The notes: a model not told the origin generated them from the letters alone. Positions 8,926 to 17,959 are shown, counted from the first letter of the stretch. The stretch: 64,000 bases of DNA from Geobacter sp. SVR (GCF_016865365.1 NZ_AP024469.1:3316501-3380500), one strand, 5' to 3'. Numbers and translations: made by a program.

Positions 8926-9543
8926 TCACTCCTTTTCAAAGAGTTTGGCGGCTGTCCGGTGAAAGCGCTGCCGCTCGGCCACCACGGTGGGCAGGCACGA
9001 TTCGCGGAGCGAGCAGTGCTCACATCGTTGATCATTCACCGGAGACGGGGTAATGCGTTGTTCCAGCATCCCACGCACCGATGCCGTCACCCCCTCCACC
9101 TGTCCTCGCATGGCATCCGTGAACACGATCTCCCGGCGTTCACGCGAAGCGTGCCAGAAGATAGCACCGGCGGATACCGGCACGCCGAACATCTCCTCCA
9201 GGCACATGGCTTGGGCACAGAGCTGCAACGTTTCCGGCGCGCCCCGTTTGCGACGGCCCGATTTGTACTCCACCGGGTAGGGAATATCATCATGGAATTC
9301 AACCAAGTCTGCCTTACCGACAAGACTCAGCTTGCTACACCAGATGGGAAGCGCCCGCTCATAGCGGACGCCTCCCACATCATGTCCCGAGATTTCGTCC
9401 ACCCGCTCGTGCACATCCCGGCCGCGCATGGTGTACAGGTTTTCATCCCACACCTGCTCCACATGGATCAGCGCGCACTGGCGCGGGCAGTAGGCGTAAT
9501 GTTCCAAGGCAGAAATGGGGATGGGGTCGGTGGGATCAGCCAT
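8926..9543 (-). CDS. cas4: CRISPR-associated exonuclease Cas4
   Basis: A 205-residue Cas4 of the RecB nuclease type with an iron-sulfur cluster; it trims prespacers and helps choose those with a correct PAM. Visible features: N-terminal Cys in YCPRQCALIH (C19, C23), nuclease residues in VGKADLVEF and YPVEYKSGR (Asp, Glu, Lys), a Gln in ETLQLCAQA, and the C-terminal cysteine group RCEHCSLRESC. The length is normal for the family. The first eight bases overlap the 3' end of the rhuM-like gene, so translation of the two is probably coupled. Confidence 0.96.
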   Translation of the reverse strand: MADPTDPIPISALEHYAYCPRQCALIHVEQVWDENLYTMRGRDVHERVDEISGHDVGGVRYERALPIWCSKLSLVGKADLVEFHDDIPYPVEYKSGRRKRGAPETLQLCAQAMCLEEMFGVPVSAGAIFWHASRERREIVFTDAMRGQVEGVTASVRGMLEQRITPSPVNDQRCEHCSLRESCLPTVVAERQRFHRTAAKLFEKE

Positions 9544-10561
9544 TCTTTTTCCCTTTCCGGTTTGATTCGATCTGCTTCACCGCTTCCAGGAAATCCCGTT
9601 CCGCACGGGATGGCTCCTTCAACTGTTCCCGTCGGTACCGTTCATACTCGGCATGGGCCTTTGACACTGCCTCCTCATGACTGACTCTGCCGGAGTGGAT
9701 CAGAATATCCCGGCCGGAAAGTTTCAGAAAATCATCCAGCTTGGCTATCCAATCGAGCATGTACATCGGCCTACGGGAAAGTGCCTGCAATTCGGCGAAT
9801 TCCAGGTACGAGTTCACAATCCTGTTGAGGACGTCCAGTTCCTGCTGGTCAAGATAGTTTTTAGCCACCACGGCATCGGCCTTACGCGGCGTATCGCCTT
9901 CCCACACAGTAAGTCCCATATTGGGCTTGGCGGCATCGGCACGACCGTGGATAATCTCGGCGGCGGTCTGTCCGTGGGTGGCCCAGTGCATCTTGTTCTG
10001 GATGGTGGCGAAGAACTGGTGCGACGCATCGGCAGAGGGATCGTAATCGATGCTGGTGACGTAAATGTCCAGCACCTTTCGCCAGAAGACCTTTTCAGAC
10101 GAGCGGATGTCGCGGATACGGGCCAGCAGCTCATCAAAGTAGTTGCCACCTCCGCCCCGCTTCAGCCGCTCGTCGTCCATGGCAAAACCCTTGATGATGT
10201 ACTCCCGCAACCGCTGGGTGGCCCAGATACGGAACTGGGTGCCGCGCAGGCTATTGACCCGGTAACCGACGGATATGATGGCATCGAGGTTATAGTGATC
10301 TACTTGATAGGTCTTGCCGTCGGCGGCAGTTGTTGCAAAATTTGCAACAACTGACTCTGCCTGTAATTCTCCGGTATCGAAGATGTTTTTCAGGTGACGG
10401 CTGATGCCGGATTTATCCACCTGAAACAGCTCGGCCATTTGATTGAGCGACAGCCAGACTGTTTCATCCCGGAGCCGTACCTCAATTTTGGTGTTCCCGT
10501 CCTCGGTCTGGTAGAGGAGGAAGTCGCCGGGGGGGGGAGTAAGGTTTTTCTGTTTTTTCAT
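9536..10561 (-). CDS. RhuM-family protein embedded in the cas operon
   Basis: A 341-residue protein of the RhuM (virulence protein) family. The N-terminal part looks like a DNA-binding helical domain (VWLSLNQMAELFQVDKSGIS followed by RHLKNIF), then the family blocks YNLDAIISVGYRVNS and FRIWATQRLREYIIKGF. The middle region contains FFATIQNKMHWA and TAAEIIHGRADA. The C-terminal fifth is charged and Lys-rich. RhuM genes are frequent in defence and mobile islands, often near restriction-modification genes, but their biochemical function is not established. Here the gene lies between cas7 and cas4, in the operon direction, and overlaps cas4 by eight bases. That suggests co-expression with the CRISPR genes, or a passenger that landed neatly in the operon. 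Confidence 0.88.
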   Translation of the reverse strand: MKKQKNLTPPPGDFLLYQTEDGNTKIEVRLRDETVWLSLNQMAELFQVDKSGISRHLKNIFDTGELQAESVVANFATTAADGKTYQVDHYNLDAIISVGYRVNSLRGTQFRIWATQRLREYIIKGFAMDDERLKRGGGGNYFDELLARIRDIRSSEKVFWRKVLDIYVTSIDYDPSADASHQFFATIQNKMHWATHGQTAAEIIHGRADAAKPNMGLTVWEGDTPRKADAVVAKNYLDQQELDVLNRIVNSYLEFAELQALSRRPMYMLDWIAKLDDFLKLSGRDILIHSGRVSHEEAVSKAHAEYERYRREQLKEPSRAERDFLEAVKQIESNRKGKKNG

Positions 10562-10577
10562 GTTGGGGCCTTTGGTG

Positions 10578-10601
10578 GGGCGGCCATGGCAGAGGCCGCC
10601 C
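10578..10601 (-). other. Hairpin between cas7 and the rhuM-like gene
   Basis: GGGCGGCC at 10578-10585 pairs perfectly with GGCCGCCC at 10594-10601 around an 8-base loop, in the 54-base gap between the cas7 stop and the rhuM start. There is no U-run after the stem on the minus strand, so it is not a standard terminator. It may modulate mRNA stability or partial read-through between the interference genes and the downstream genes. Confidence 0.5.
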
Positions 10602-10615
10602 GTGCTGATTTCGGA

Positions 10616-11476
10616 TTACAATTTCTCGATAATTTCCACTCCTTCAGGTGCCGCACCAATAGTGACGACGTAATCCTTGAAGGAACGCGCGGGACCTTCC
10701 GAGCCATTCTTGCGCGTGATATCGATCAGCTCAAAAAGCTTGTGGGCCGGAGCGTTACCGAGCTTATCCCGGTGTTTGAAAACATAAAGTTTCTGACTGC
10801 TCATCATTCCACGGGCGGCCGAGCGGTCATGCTCGAACATATTGATCAATGCATTCCAGAGCAAGTCCAAATCCGCTTCACCAAAACCGGTTCTTTCCGC
10901 CAGCGATGCGGAGACAAAGCCGTGGGCCACATATAGACCGTACGGGACGATGTGCTTGCGCCCCATGGTTCTCTCTTTTTCCAGATCCCTCTCGTTGGTC
11001 ACCGCCATGCGGGTGATGCTGACTTCCTGCGACATGATCGGCTCGATACTCTTGGAGAACGCCAACTGCACCGGCCCGCGCACCTGCCCACAATTCACCT
11101 CCGTGGTCATGACCGCGCCAAAGCTGCGGATATCGTAAAAGTTCGCGCACATCCAGCCGGTGACGTTCCGGGCATCCGCCTCGGACTTGGGCAGCTTCTT
11201 GGCTTCAGGTTTCAGTTCAAATGCCTTGTAAGCCATCTCGTTGGTCTGGTTGAGCACCGACTTTTCCTGCACGTAAATATTGAAGCCTTCGGCCCCTTCC
11301 TTGGTGAGCGCCACATGATTGCGGATTTTCCGTTTCAGGCAGACATCGGTCACCAAGCCATGGCCGGTTTCGGGATCGACGCGCGGCATGTTGCCAGCAT
11401 CGGGGTCGCCGTTGGGGTTGCCGTTTTGGACATCGAACAACAGAGCAAATTCGTAACGATTGGCGATAGCAGTCAT
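10616..11476 (-). CDS. cas7: CRISPR-associated protein Cas7 (Csd2), type I-C
   Basis: A 286-residue Cas7 of the I-C subtype, which coats the crRNA along the Cascade backbone. The N-terminus [20 protein letters not shown], with [20 protein letters not shown] just after it, is the diagnostic RRM-like start of Csd2. [17 protein letters not shown] and ITRMAVT are further conserved blocks, and [19 protein letters not shown] is the late one. It starts three bases after the cas8c stop (with GAGG a few bases upstream), matching the standard I-C order cas5-cas8c-cas7. Confidence 0.97.
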   Translation of the reverse strand: MTAIANRYEFALLFDVQNGNPNGDPDAGNMPRVDPETGHGLVTDVCLKRKIRNHVALTKEGAEGFNIYVQEKSVLNQTNEMAYKAFELKPEAKKLPKSEADARNVTGWMCANFYDIRSFGAVMTTEVNCGQVRGPVQLAFSKSIEPIMSQEVSITRMAVTNERDLEKERTMGRKHIVPYGLYVAHGFVSASLAERTGFGEADLDLLWNALINMFEHDRSAARGMMSSQKLYVFKHRDKLGNAPAHKLFELIDITRKNGSEGPARSFKDYVVTIGAAPEGVEIIEKL

Positions 11477-11479
11477 GGC

Positions 11480-13231
11480 TTAAACCTCCTGAGTTTTCTT
11501 GGTATAGAAGTCTTTGCGCTGATGATAGTAACCGATCATGAACAGCCCCTGCTCCTCGGCTTTCATGGTTTTGGGATAATCGGCAAACCCGGCGATGATG
11601 TCCTGGGTCATGGCCTCGTAATAAAAGGCCCTGCCTTTCTTTTCCGGATCTTTCTTCAGCTTGGCGATGTGGTTAGTAGAATTCTTCTGCAGCATATGGA
11701 AAACCAAGCCCGGCGTGGCCGCTGCCGCCGCCAGATATCGATCCTTGATGGTGGCATTGGCACCGGGTATGGCTTCTTCCTGGGCCTTTTCAAGCACGGC
11801 AAAAAGCCGCCCCAGCAGGTAAGGCCGGTCGGTCCGGTTGGGGTCGAGAGACACGGGAACCTCCTTTTGTTTATTGCGCATCAGATACGCTTTCAACAGC
11901 GCGGCGCGGTAATAGGTGACGTTGTGCTCGGCCCGAATACGATCCAGCACCACGGGTAACAGATTCTGGGGATAGTAAGCTCCGGTCAGAATGGCGCGAG
12001 CCATGGCGCCGGCCAAAACCGGCGAGACGTTCTCCGGTTTGCTCAGCGTTGCGGTTTGACAGAGCAGACGCCAGAGTGGGGGGAAATCCGGCTCATTGTC
12101 GAACTGACGCACGATGTTGAGTTGTTCGTAGTGTTTGCCAACGCGTTCCAGCAGGGCTCCCAGACTGTTTGCCTCCCAGAAGCGGATCGACAGGCGGGCG
12201 GCATTGGGGGCAAGCCCGAGAATGTAAAACTGGACGTCGTCATCCAGATCAGGCAGAAAGTCGGCAGCCTTGCGGCCGTCACGGATCGCTTTCAGAAGTC
12301 CCCGAAGTGCAGTTGTTGTCTGTTGGTCGTCCTGCGTTGCAGCGGCTTCCGCCGTTTCCGCGGGTGGGTCGAAGAGATCGGCAAAAAAGGTTTCCACCGG
12401 ATTGCTGCACGCGGCCCAGAAAACATAAGTGGCATCGCCAATGACGATCTTCTGGCGGCTTTCACTGGTCAGCAATGCATTCAAGGCCGTCGTGTAGGCA
12501 AAGGCGGAGGATTCGGCAACGGATGCCTTATCCTGGTCGTAGGAGACAAAGGCCGAGGCATTGAACGACACGATATACCCGCCCGAGGTCTGCCCGCCGC
12601 GAACCCCCTTGATCGGCGTATGCACCCGCGCCAACGGAGCATCGTGTTCGCCGGTAATCAAGCACTGGACCAGAGGTGTATCAGTGGCGCGCTGGCCATA
12701 TGCGAGCCAGGCATGCTGTACCGGCTGACGGTCGTGGATATAGCCGGGAATGCCATCCAGGCGAAAAACCAGGTTGGCGCCACAGACTTCCTCCCACGGC
12801 AGATAACGAGCAATCACTTCTTGGGAGCGCTCACAATCCCACGTCTGAACAAACCGTTGGACCGCCCGGAAGCCTGGATCTTCCAGGTCCTTACCGACAT
12901 CGTGCAGAAAATCTCCAAAGGCGGTGAAACGTTGCCGGTTCGCATCGGTCGGGCCATCTCCATCGGCGCCGAACACATAGGAAGCCTTGTCCCAAAGGAA
13001 GTTGGCCTTTATCCCCGATGTTCGGGTAACAGCAGCCGGAACCGGCATTTTACGGGGTCGCGGCTTCTTGCCGTCCAGCTCATAAAGCGGCTCCACTCCC
13101 CGCAACGAGCCGTCTTCGCCAAGCACAAGAGCAAACGAGATATTTTCGATACTGGTGCCGAAAGCAGGCATTCCGGAATCGGGGGTGGTGAGCATTCGTT
13201 CGTAATAGCTGTTGAGGGCATGCAGAATCAT
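11480..13231 (-). CDS. cas8c: CRISPR-associated protein Cas8c (Csd1)
   Basis: A 583-residue large subunit of type I-C Cascade, which recognises the PAM and recruits Cas3. In I-C, an internal start is also known to give the small subunit Cas11c from the 3' part of this gene. I chose ATG 13231 (MILHALNSYYERML): GGAGG lies seven bases upstream and the ATGA overlaps the cas5 stop. The longer frame to 13429 only runs antisense-like through cas5. Recognisable blocks are IENISFALVLGEDGSL near the start, NFLWDKASYVFG, and GGYIVSFNASAFVSY before the middle. The length is within the usual range for Csd1. Confidence 0.96.
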   Translation of the reverse strand: MILHALNSYYERMLTTPDSGMPAFGTSIENISFALVLGEDGSLRGVEPLYELDGKKPRPRKMPVPAAVTRTSGIKANFLWDKASYVFGADGDGPTDANRQRFTAFGDFLHDVGKDLEDPGFRAVQRFVQTWDCERSQEVIARYLPWEEVCGANLVFRLDGIPGYIHDRQPVQHAWLAYGQRATDTPLVQCLITGEHDAPLARVHTPIKGVRGGQTSGGYIVSFNASAFVSYDQDKASVAESSAFAYTTALNALLTSESRQKIVIGDATYVFWAACSNPVETFFADLFDPPAETAEAAATQDDQQTTTALRGLLKAIRDGRKAADFLPDLDDDVQFYILGLAPNAARLSIRFWEANSLGALLERVGKHYEQLNIVRQFDNEPDFPPLWRLLCQTATLSKPENVSPVLAGAMARAILTGAYYPQNLLPVVLDRIRAEHNVTYYRAALLKAYLMRNKQKEVPVSLDPNRTDRPYLLGRLFAVLEKAQEEAIPGANATIKDRYLAAAAATPGLVFHMLQKNSTNHIAKLKKDPEKKGRAFYYEAMTQDIIAGFADYPKTMKAEEQGLFMIGYYHQRKDFYTKKTQEV

Positions 13232-13893
13232 GCGCGAACCTCCGGCGAGAGAGGCGACGGAGGCGAAATGATGCCGTTCTCCATCTGAGCCCGGAAAAAA
13301 AGCGGGGTCATGTTGTTGGCAAAATCGATGTCCAGCAGCATGTACCCCAAATCCTTGTTTTGTCCGGCGTAGCAGGAAACTGGCGGCGCATCCTCGACCA
13401 GTTCGAAGGAGGCCGGAAACTCGCGGCATCCCAGCGAGGGCTGATGAAAGAATTGCCCCTTCCTGGCCCGCCGCCCGAAAATATCCATGTGCTTTGCCCG
13501 GTTGTCATCGGGTCCGGCTTTGTCGGTCAACTCGAAATGCGCCTCGATGACATACTCCACATCGCGCAGCAGGGTGGCAGCCCGCTGCTGGCGGTTGTTA
13601 CCGTCATCCACCAGGAAATAGAGCGGCTTTTTGTCCCGCATGGCAGTTGCAGGATTCGGCTTCGGGATTTTGGAACTTACTTCGTTGCGCCGCACGTTGT
13701 CGAACCTGATGGGACGCAACACATGAATCCGGTCGACCACCCAGCGGATCGCGGGCTTCCAATGGATGGCCTCCAGGATGCCCCGTGCTGCCGAGGGGGT
13801 CATCACGTCGTAGGAAACCCTCTCGACCTTCATTTCTGGCCGGGTGAAGCAGGCATAATCGCCCCATACCCGCAGTTTGATACCATTCGCCAT
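13228..13893 (-). CDS. cas5c: Cas5c (Cas5d) crRNA-processing endoribonuclease
   Basis: A 221-residue Cas5 of type I-C, which replaces Cas6 and cuts the pre-crRNA at the base of the repeat hairpin. I chose ATG 13893 because AAGGAGGAG stands just upstream. Conserved blocks are LRVWGDYACFTRPEMKVERV, MTPSAARGILEAI and FFHQPSLGCREF. From memory of the Bacillus halodurans enzyme (Y46, K116, H117), the Lys-His pair matches K134-H135 in NRAKHMDIF, while the tyrosine position (IYWKP there) is His44 here (IHWKP). The substitution is visible; its effect on catalysis is unknown. Confidence 0.96.
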   Translation of the reverse strand: MANGIKLRVWGDYACFTRPEMKVERVSYDVMTPSAARGILEAIHWKPAIRWVVDRIHVLRPIRFDNVRRNEVSSKIPKPNPATAMRDKKPLYFLVDDGNNRQQRAATLLRDVEYVIEAHFELTDKAGPDDNRAKHMDIFGRRARKGQFFHQPSLGCREFPASFELVEDAPPVSCYAGQNKDLGYMLLDIDFANNMTPLFFRAQMENGIISPPSPLSPEVRA

Positions 13894-13930
13894 AGGCTCC
13901 TCCTTGTTGTGCACAACACACAAAACGTCA

Positions 13931-16114
13931 CTAGCAGATCAGATCTTCGGCTTGCCAGATATCACCTCCTTCAATGCAGATACCCACATCTTCTCGATAT
14001 GCAGCCACATTGCGCAGAACCGGGAACTCGCCTCGCACCATCTCAAGCGCTCCGGCACCTTCGAGAGCGGCAAACTCCCTGCTGCGAAGCGCTACGCTGT
14101 ATTGCTGCAGCTTCCGTTGCGTGGTACGCGGATATTCCGTATGACGCAACTCCTCCACCAACTTTTTCGCCGCCGGTTCGACAGGCACGATGACCCCAAT
14201 GGTTTCGTCCTCGATAAACCGGAATTCGCCGGCAACCTCCCGAAACGGGAAATAGAGATCTTTGGTAAGTTGATTCAGACGCGACACAAGTTGTTTTTTG
14301 TCCAGTTCCTGAACGTCGTACAGCAATTCGAAATAGCGCCGCATCGCTTCCAACCCCAAGGGATCGGCATCCGGCAATGCCCGCAAGGTTTCCGCAGCAC
14401 GGGACATACAGCGCTTGAGCCAGGGCATGCGGGGCGACTTTTCCGGTTCATAGACATAGACCTGGCCAAGCTTTCCCTGATCGTTCATTTTCCCTTCTCG
14501 GTTGCACCGTCCCGCTGCTTGGGCGATGGAGTCAAGACCGGCCATGGCTCGATAAACCACCGGAAAGTCGAGATCCACACCGGCTTCCACCAATGAAGTC
14601 GCGATAACCCGGCAACACATTCCAGCTTTCAGTCTGGCACGTATTTCGCTCAGCGCCCGCCGACGATGTTCCGGGTACATGTTGGTTGACAGGTGGTATG
14701 TTCCGTCACGTTGGCTGAGTTGTTCGAACAGAGCGCGGGCCTGCGGCTTGGTGGGCACGATGCAGAGAACGTGTGGTTCCGCATCTATTTTTGCACCGAG
14801 GGCGCTATCGGTGAGCTTACCGGTGAAATGCACCTGGGTACGGATCAAATCGTCATAGAACTGCTGCGGGTTTATGATGATTTCGTGGATATCATGCAAA
14901 GCGGTGCGCAACTTGGCATTGTCCAGCGCCGGTTGGGTAGCGGTGCAGAGCACCACCGAGCAGTTGTAATGGGCAACCAGCTCGCGTAAGGCTGCCAGGC
15001 ATGGTTCAAGGTATTCGGTCGGAATTGCCTGTGCCTCGTCGAGTACGATTACGCTTCCGGCAATGTTGTGCAGTTTACGGCAGCGGGATGGTTTGTTGCT
15101 GAAGAGCGATTCGAAAAACTGCACATTGGTGGTGACCACGAGAGGGGCATCCCAGTTCTCCGCCGCCAGCCCCCGTCTTCGGTTGTAAGCCGCCTCTTCG
15201 GGGTCATTGCTCTCTTTGTAATTGCAGTGATGCTCCAACACCTGATCGTTACCAAGGATTTCCTGAAACACCCTGGCGTTCTGCTCGATGATCGAGGTAA
15301 AGGGTATGGCGTAAATCACCCGGCGCAGCTTGTTGGCAACCGCATGATCAAGGGCGAAGGCGAGAGAAGAGAGAGTCTTGCCCCCGCCGGTTGGAACCGT
15401 CAGGGAAAAGATTTGTGGTGGCAGCCCGGCCTTGGCACGACATTGCGTCAATATTGCCTGCCGTACGCGATTGACCTTGGTTGGCTCGGCCTGCTCCAGT
15501 AACGCGGCAAGATGGGTGTCAAGCGATGCCTTGAGTCCGGACATTTGTTCCGGGTTAGTCGTCAGCCGTTCCGACTTCTTTATCGGTGATACGAAACCTT
15601 CGGTATCGAGAAAATCCGCGTCGACCAGACACGAGTACACCATGCGCGTAAAGAACGACAGACTGAACCCGCCTAAATCCCTGTCCAGCGTGAATGGCAG
15701 GGCAAGATCCTGTTTGATCTCGGCTTCAGGAAGTAACATTACATCCGGCGGAATCTTGCCGTGTTTGAGCCGATGGTGAAGTTCGCCCTCCTGCGAACCG
15801 CCGTCCGGCAATCCGCCATGATGCCCGGCAATAACGTAGGACAGCAGCAGGCCAAGCCGGCCAGCCCTCTCCTGGGCCAAACGCGCCCCGAATGTCGAGT
15901 GGTCGACCCTTATGTGACTCCCTTCGAGCCGCTTGATAAAATCCATGGTTGCTTTCCCGGCATCGTGCAGTAGAGCGGCAACGCGCCCCCAGTCTCCAGC
16001 CTCGAAAGTCGCCGCAAATTCACTCGCCATCCGGGCAACTTCCTGCAAGTGCTCGCTAAGTGGTTGCCAGTTGGATTTGTCTGGTACATGTGTCGAATGC
16101 GCGTAAAATTCCAT
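13931..16114 (-). CDS. cas3: CRISPR-associated helicase-nuclease Cas3, type I-C
   Basis: A 727-residue Cas3 that unwinds and degrades target DNA after Cascade binding. An HD nuclease domain comes first (H22, H50-D51 in ALLHDAGK, then VIAGHHGG near residue 104), followed by an SF2 helicase: Walker A TVPTGGGKT, DEAQAIP as the DEAD box, VVLCTATQPAL as motif III, and SLVEAGVDLDFP plus QAAGRCNREG as motifs V and VI. All expected catalytic residues are visible. I chose ATG 16114 with AGGAG upstream. It heads the cas operon, 37 bases before cas5, and a promoter candidate lies 117 bases upstream. Confidence 0.97.
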   Translation of the reverse strand: MEFYAHSTHVPDKSNWQPLSEHLQEVARMASEFAATFEAGDWGRVAALLHDAGKATMDFIKRLEGSHIRVDHSTFGARLAQERAGRLGLLLSYVIAGHHGGLPDGGSQEGELHHRLKHGKIPPDVMLLPEAEIKQDLALPFTLDRDLGGFSLSFFTRMVYSCLVDADFLDTEGFVSPIKKSERLTTNPEQMSGLKASLDTHLAALLEQAEPTKVNRVRQAILTQCRAKAGLPPQIFSLTVPTGGGKTLSSLAFALDHAVANKLRRVIYAIPFTSIIEQNARVFQEILGNDQVLEHHCNYKESNDPEEAAYNRRRGLAAENWDAPLVVTTNVQFFESLFSNKPSRCRKLHNIAGSVIVLDEAQAIPTEYLEPCLAALRELVAHYNCSVVLCTATQPALDNAKLRTALHDIHEIIINPQQFYDDLIRTQVHFTGKLTDSALGAKIDAEPHVLCIVPTKPQARALFEQLSQRDGTYHLSTNMYPEHRRRALSEIRARLKAGMCCRVIATSLVEAGVDLDFPVVYRAMAGLDSIAQAAGRCNREGKMNDQGKLGQVYVYEPEKSPRMPWLKRCMSRAAETLRALPDADPLGLEAMRRYFELLYDVQELDKKQLVSRLNQLTKDLYFPFREVAGEFRFIEDETIGVIVPVEPAAKKLVEELRHTEYPRTTQRKLQQYSVALRSREFAALEGAGALEMVRGEFPVLRNVAAYREDVGICIEGGDIWQAEDLIC

Positions 16115-16230
16115 CGTCTCCTCTCCCCTCGACAATCCCTGATACAGCCTCAGTTAATCTCGTGGCCGCAGGCACGCAGAATACAGCAACAGCAAATCCA
16201 GGTAACTATTTTTAATAATTATTTGCATAT

Positions 16231-16259
16231 ATTTCATTTCCCCTTTGAATCGTCGTCAA
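16231..16259 (-). promoter_or_regulatory. Putative promoter of the cas operon
   Basis: On the minus strand TTGACG (16259-16254) is separated by 17 bases from TGAAAT (16236-16231), a fair sigma-70 match (5/6 and 4/6). Transcription would start near 16224, leaving about 110 bases of leader before cas3. The surrounding region is AT-rich and holds no gene. Confidence 0.5.
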
Positions 16260-16364
16260 TGCATCTTCATTTTTTGGTCGCCACCCTACCATAGACTCAT
16301 GACACAATAAGTCGTTCCAATTAAAACCGGATACATTCTATTGTCGAAAAGCCGCGGCTTCGAT

Positions 16365-16392
16365 TTGACAATTACAGACTGCACATTAAACT
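16365..16392 (+). promoter_or_regulatory. Putative promoter of the OmpA-like gene
   Basis: TTGACA (16365-16370), 16 bases, then TAAACT (16387-16392): a perfect -35 and a 4/6 -10. A start near 16399 gives a 50-base leader to GTG 16449. The 334-base gap 16115-16448 thus holds two divergent promoters and no gene. Confidence 0.5.
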
Positions 16393-16448
16393 CTGATGTG
16401 AATCCGGGATATTCCATGCCCGATACATTGCACGACAGGAGGCCTCCC

Positions 16449-17897
16449 GTGAACAAGATCTCACACCTGTTGACCACACTGCTCCTCGTCTTATGCTTCG
16501 CCTCGGCTGCCCTGGCCGAAATACGCCCCGGTTCGTTCACCCTTTCCGGCATCCTTGGAGGCTACACCTTCGACGGCAGGCAGCACCTGGAGACGCGGCC
16601 GGTGATCGGGCTGCGGGGAGGCTACAACTTCACCAAGTATCTCGGATTCGAAGCGCTGTTCGACTACGTTCCGACCGAAGGGACCACTGATGCCGGGGAT
16701 ACCAACGTTTTCCGCTACGGTGGCGAAATGCTGCTGCACCTCCTGCCCGACAACCGGCTGGTCCCCTACCTGGCGGCCGGCTACGGCGGCATCACGCTCG
16801 ATCGGGACAACGGGGGCAGCACGACCCGCGGCATTTTCAGCGCCGGTCCGGGCGTCGAATATTTCCTCAAGGACAATGTGAGCCTGCGCGGGGACTTTCG
16901 GGTGCTATTGTCGGATGATCAAAAGACCAATGCGGATTACGAGTACACCGCCGGAATCACCTACCATTTCGGCGGCGTCCGGCCGGCTGCCGCGCCGGTC
17001 GCTGCACCGGCAGCTCCGGCCAACGTGACTCCTGTCCCTCCGCCACCACCGGCAGAAACTGAAAAGCAGGCTCCCGGAGGCGAGGTCGGAGAAGGCGGCC
17101 CCGGAGGCAAAATCGAGGAAGAGGCCCCGCTGGAAGAGCCGCCCGCGGCGGAACCGGCACCGGGCAAATACAAATACTGCGTTACCCTGCACCTGGAGTT
17201 CGACATCAACAGAGCCGAGATTCGCCCGGAGTTTCATGACGAGGTCGCCAAGGTCGGCACGTTCATGAAGGAGAATCCCTCCACATCGGCGGTGTTCGAG
17301 GGACACACCGACGAGGTCGGCAGCGACGAGTACAATATGGAGCTGTCCAAGAAACGCGCCGAGGCCGTGGCGGCATATCTCCAGCGCGAGTTCGGCATCG
17401 ATCCGGGGCGCATGACCACCAAGGGGTACGGCAAGACCAAGCCGATCGCCGACAATTCCACCGATGCTGGCAAGCAGAAAAACCGCCGGATCGAGGCCGC
17501 GATCGATTGCGTCTTCGACGTGAAGGAACACAAGCCCCCCGAGCGGCTCTGCGTGTCGCTGCAACTGGAATTCGACACCAATTCGGCCAAAATCAAGCCC
17601 GAATTCAAGGATGAAATCGCGAAGGTAGGCGACTACATGAAGAAATATCCCTCCACGACTGCCTTGATCGAAGGGCATACCGACAATACCGGCACCCCGG
17701 AGGTCAACCGGCGGCTCTCCCAGCAGCGGGCCGAAAGCGTGGTGAACTACCTGGTCGAGAATTTCGGTATCGACCGCGCACGCCTGACTGCCAAGGGCTA
17801 TGGTTCATCCCGGCGCATCGCCTACAACAGCACACCGGAAGGGAGACATGCGAACCGTCGGATCAATGCGGTGATCGACTGCGTGGCGGCACCCTAG
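16449..17897 (+). CDS. OmpA-family outer membrane protein with two peptidoglycan-binding domains
   Basis: A 482-residue envelope protein. I chose GTG 16449 because AGGAGG lies six bases upstream and a clean signal peptide follows (VNKISHLLTTLLLVLCFASA then ALA). Residues about 25-180 look like an eight-stranded OmpA-type barrel (GGYTFDGRQ, LRGGYNFTKYLGFEALFDY, AAGYGGITLDRD) ending in YTAGITYHFGG. A Pro/Ala/Glu-rich linker follows (about 185-240). Two OmpA C-terminal domains come next, from about 243 (LEFDINRAEIRPEF, VFEGHTDEVGS) and 367 (LEFDTNSAKIKPEF, IEGHTDNTGT), each ending in NRRI. Two such domains in tandem are unusual; OmpA normally has one. It is probably monocistronic, with a strong terminator 28 bases after the stop. 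Confidence 0.88.
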   Translation: MNKISHLLTTLLLVLCFASAALAEIRPGSFTLSGILGGYTFDGRQHLETRPVIGLRGGYNFTKYLGFEALFDYVPTEGTTDAGDTNVFRYGGEMLLHLLPDNRLVPYLAAGYGGITLDRDNGGSTTRGIFSAGPGVEYFLKDNVSLRGDFRVLLSDDQKTNADYEYTAGITYHFGGVRPAAAPVAAPAAPANVTPVPPPPPAETEKQAPGGEVGEGGPGGKIEEEAPLEEPPAAEPAPGKYKYCVTLHLEFDINRAEIRPEFHDEVAKVGTFMKENPSTSAVFEGHTDEVGSDEYNMELSKKRAEAVAAYLQREFGIDPGRMTTKGYGKTKPIADNSTDAGKQKNRRIEAAIDCVFDVKEHKPPERLCVSLQLEFDTNSAKIKPEFKDEIAKVGDYMKKYPSTTALIEGHTDNTGTPEVNRRLSQQRAESVVNYLVENFGIDRARLTAKGYGSSRRIAYNSTPEGRHANRRINAVIDCVAAP

Positions 17898-17924
17898 CCG
17901 CCCTTCTTCCCCATACCGAACGAT

Positions 17925-17959
17925 GAGGCGTGCCGTTGCTGCGGCACGCCTCTTTTTTT
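17925..17959 (+). terminator. Rho-independent terminator after the OmpA-like gene
   Basis: GAGGCGTGCCG (17925-17935) pairs perfectly with CGGCACGCCTC (17942-17952) around a 6-base loop, followed by seven T. This is a textbook intrinsic terminator. Confidence 0.93.

Noticed and set aside
8003-8962. Long plus-strand frame of 319 codons across cas1
   Set aside because: Antisense shadow of cas1 in GC-rich DNA; the minus-strand reading has all Cas1 active-site residues.
16341-16448. Upstream extension of the OmpA-like protein from ATG 16341
   Set aside because: The extension has no signal-peptide features and covers the promoter, whereas GTG 16449 has AGGAGG and a clear signal peptide.
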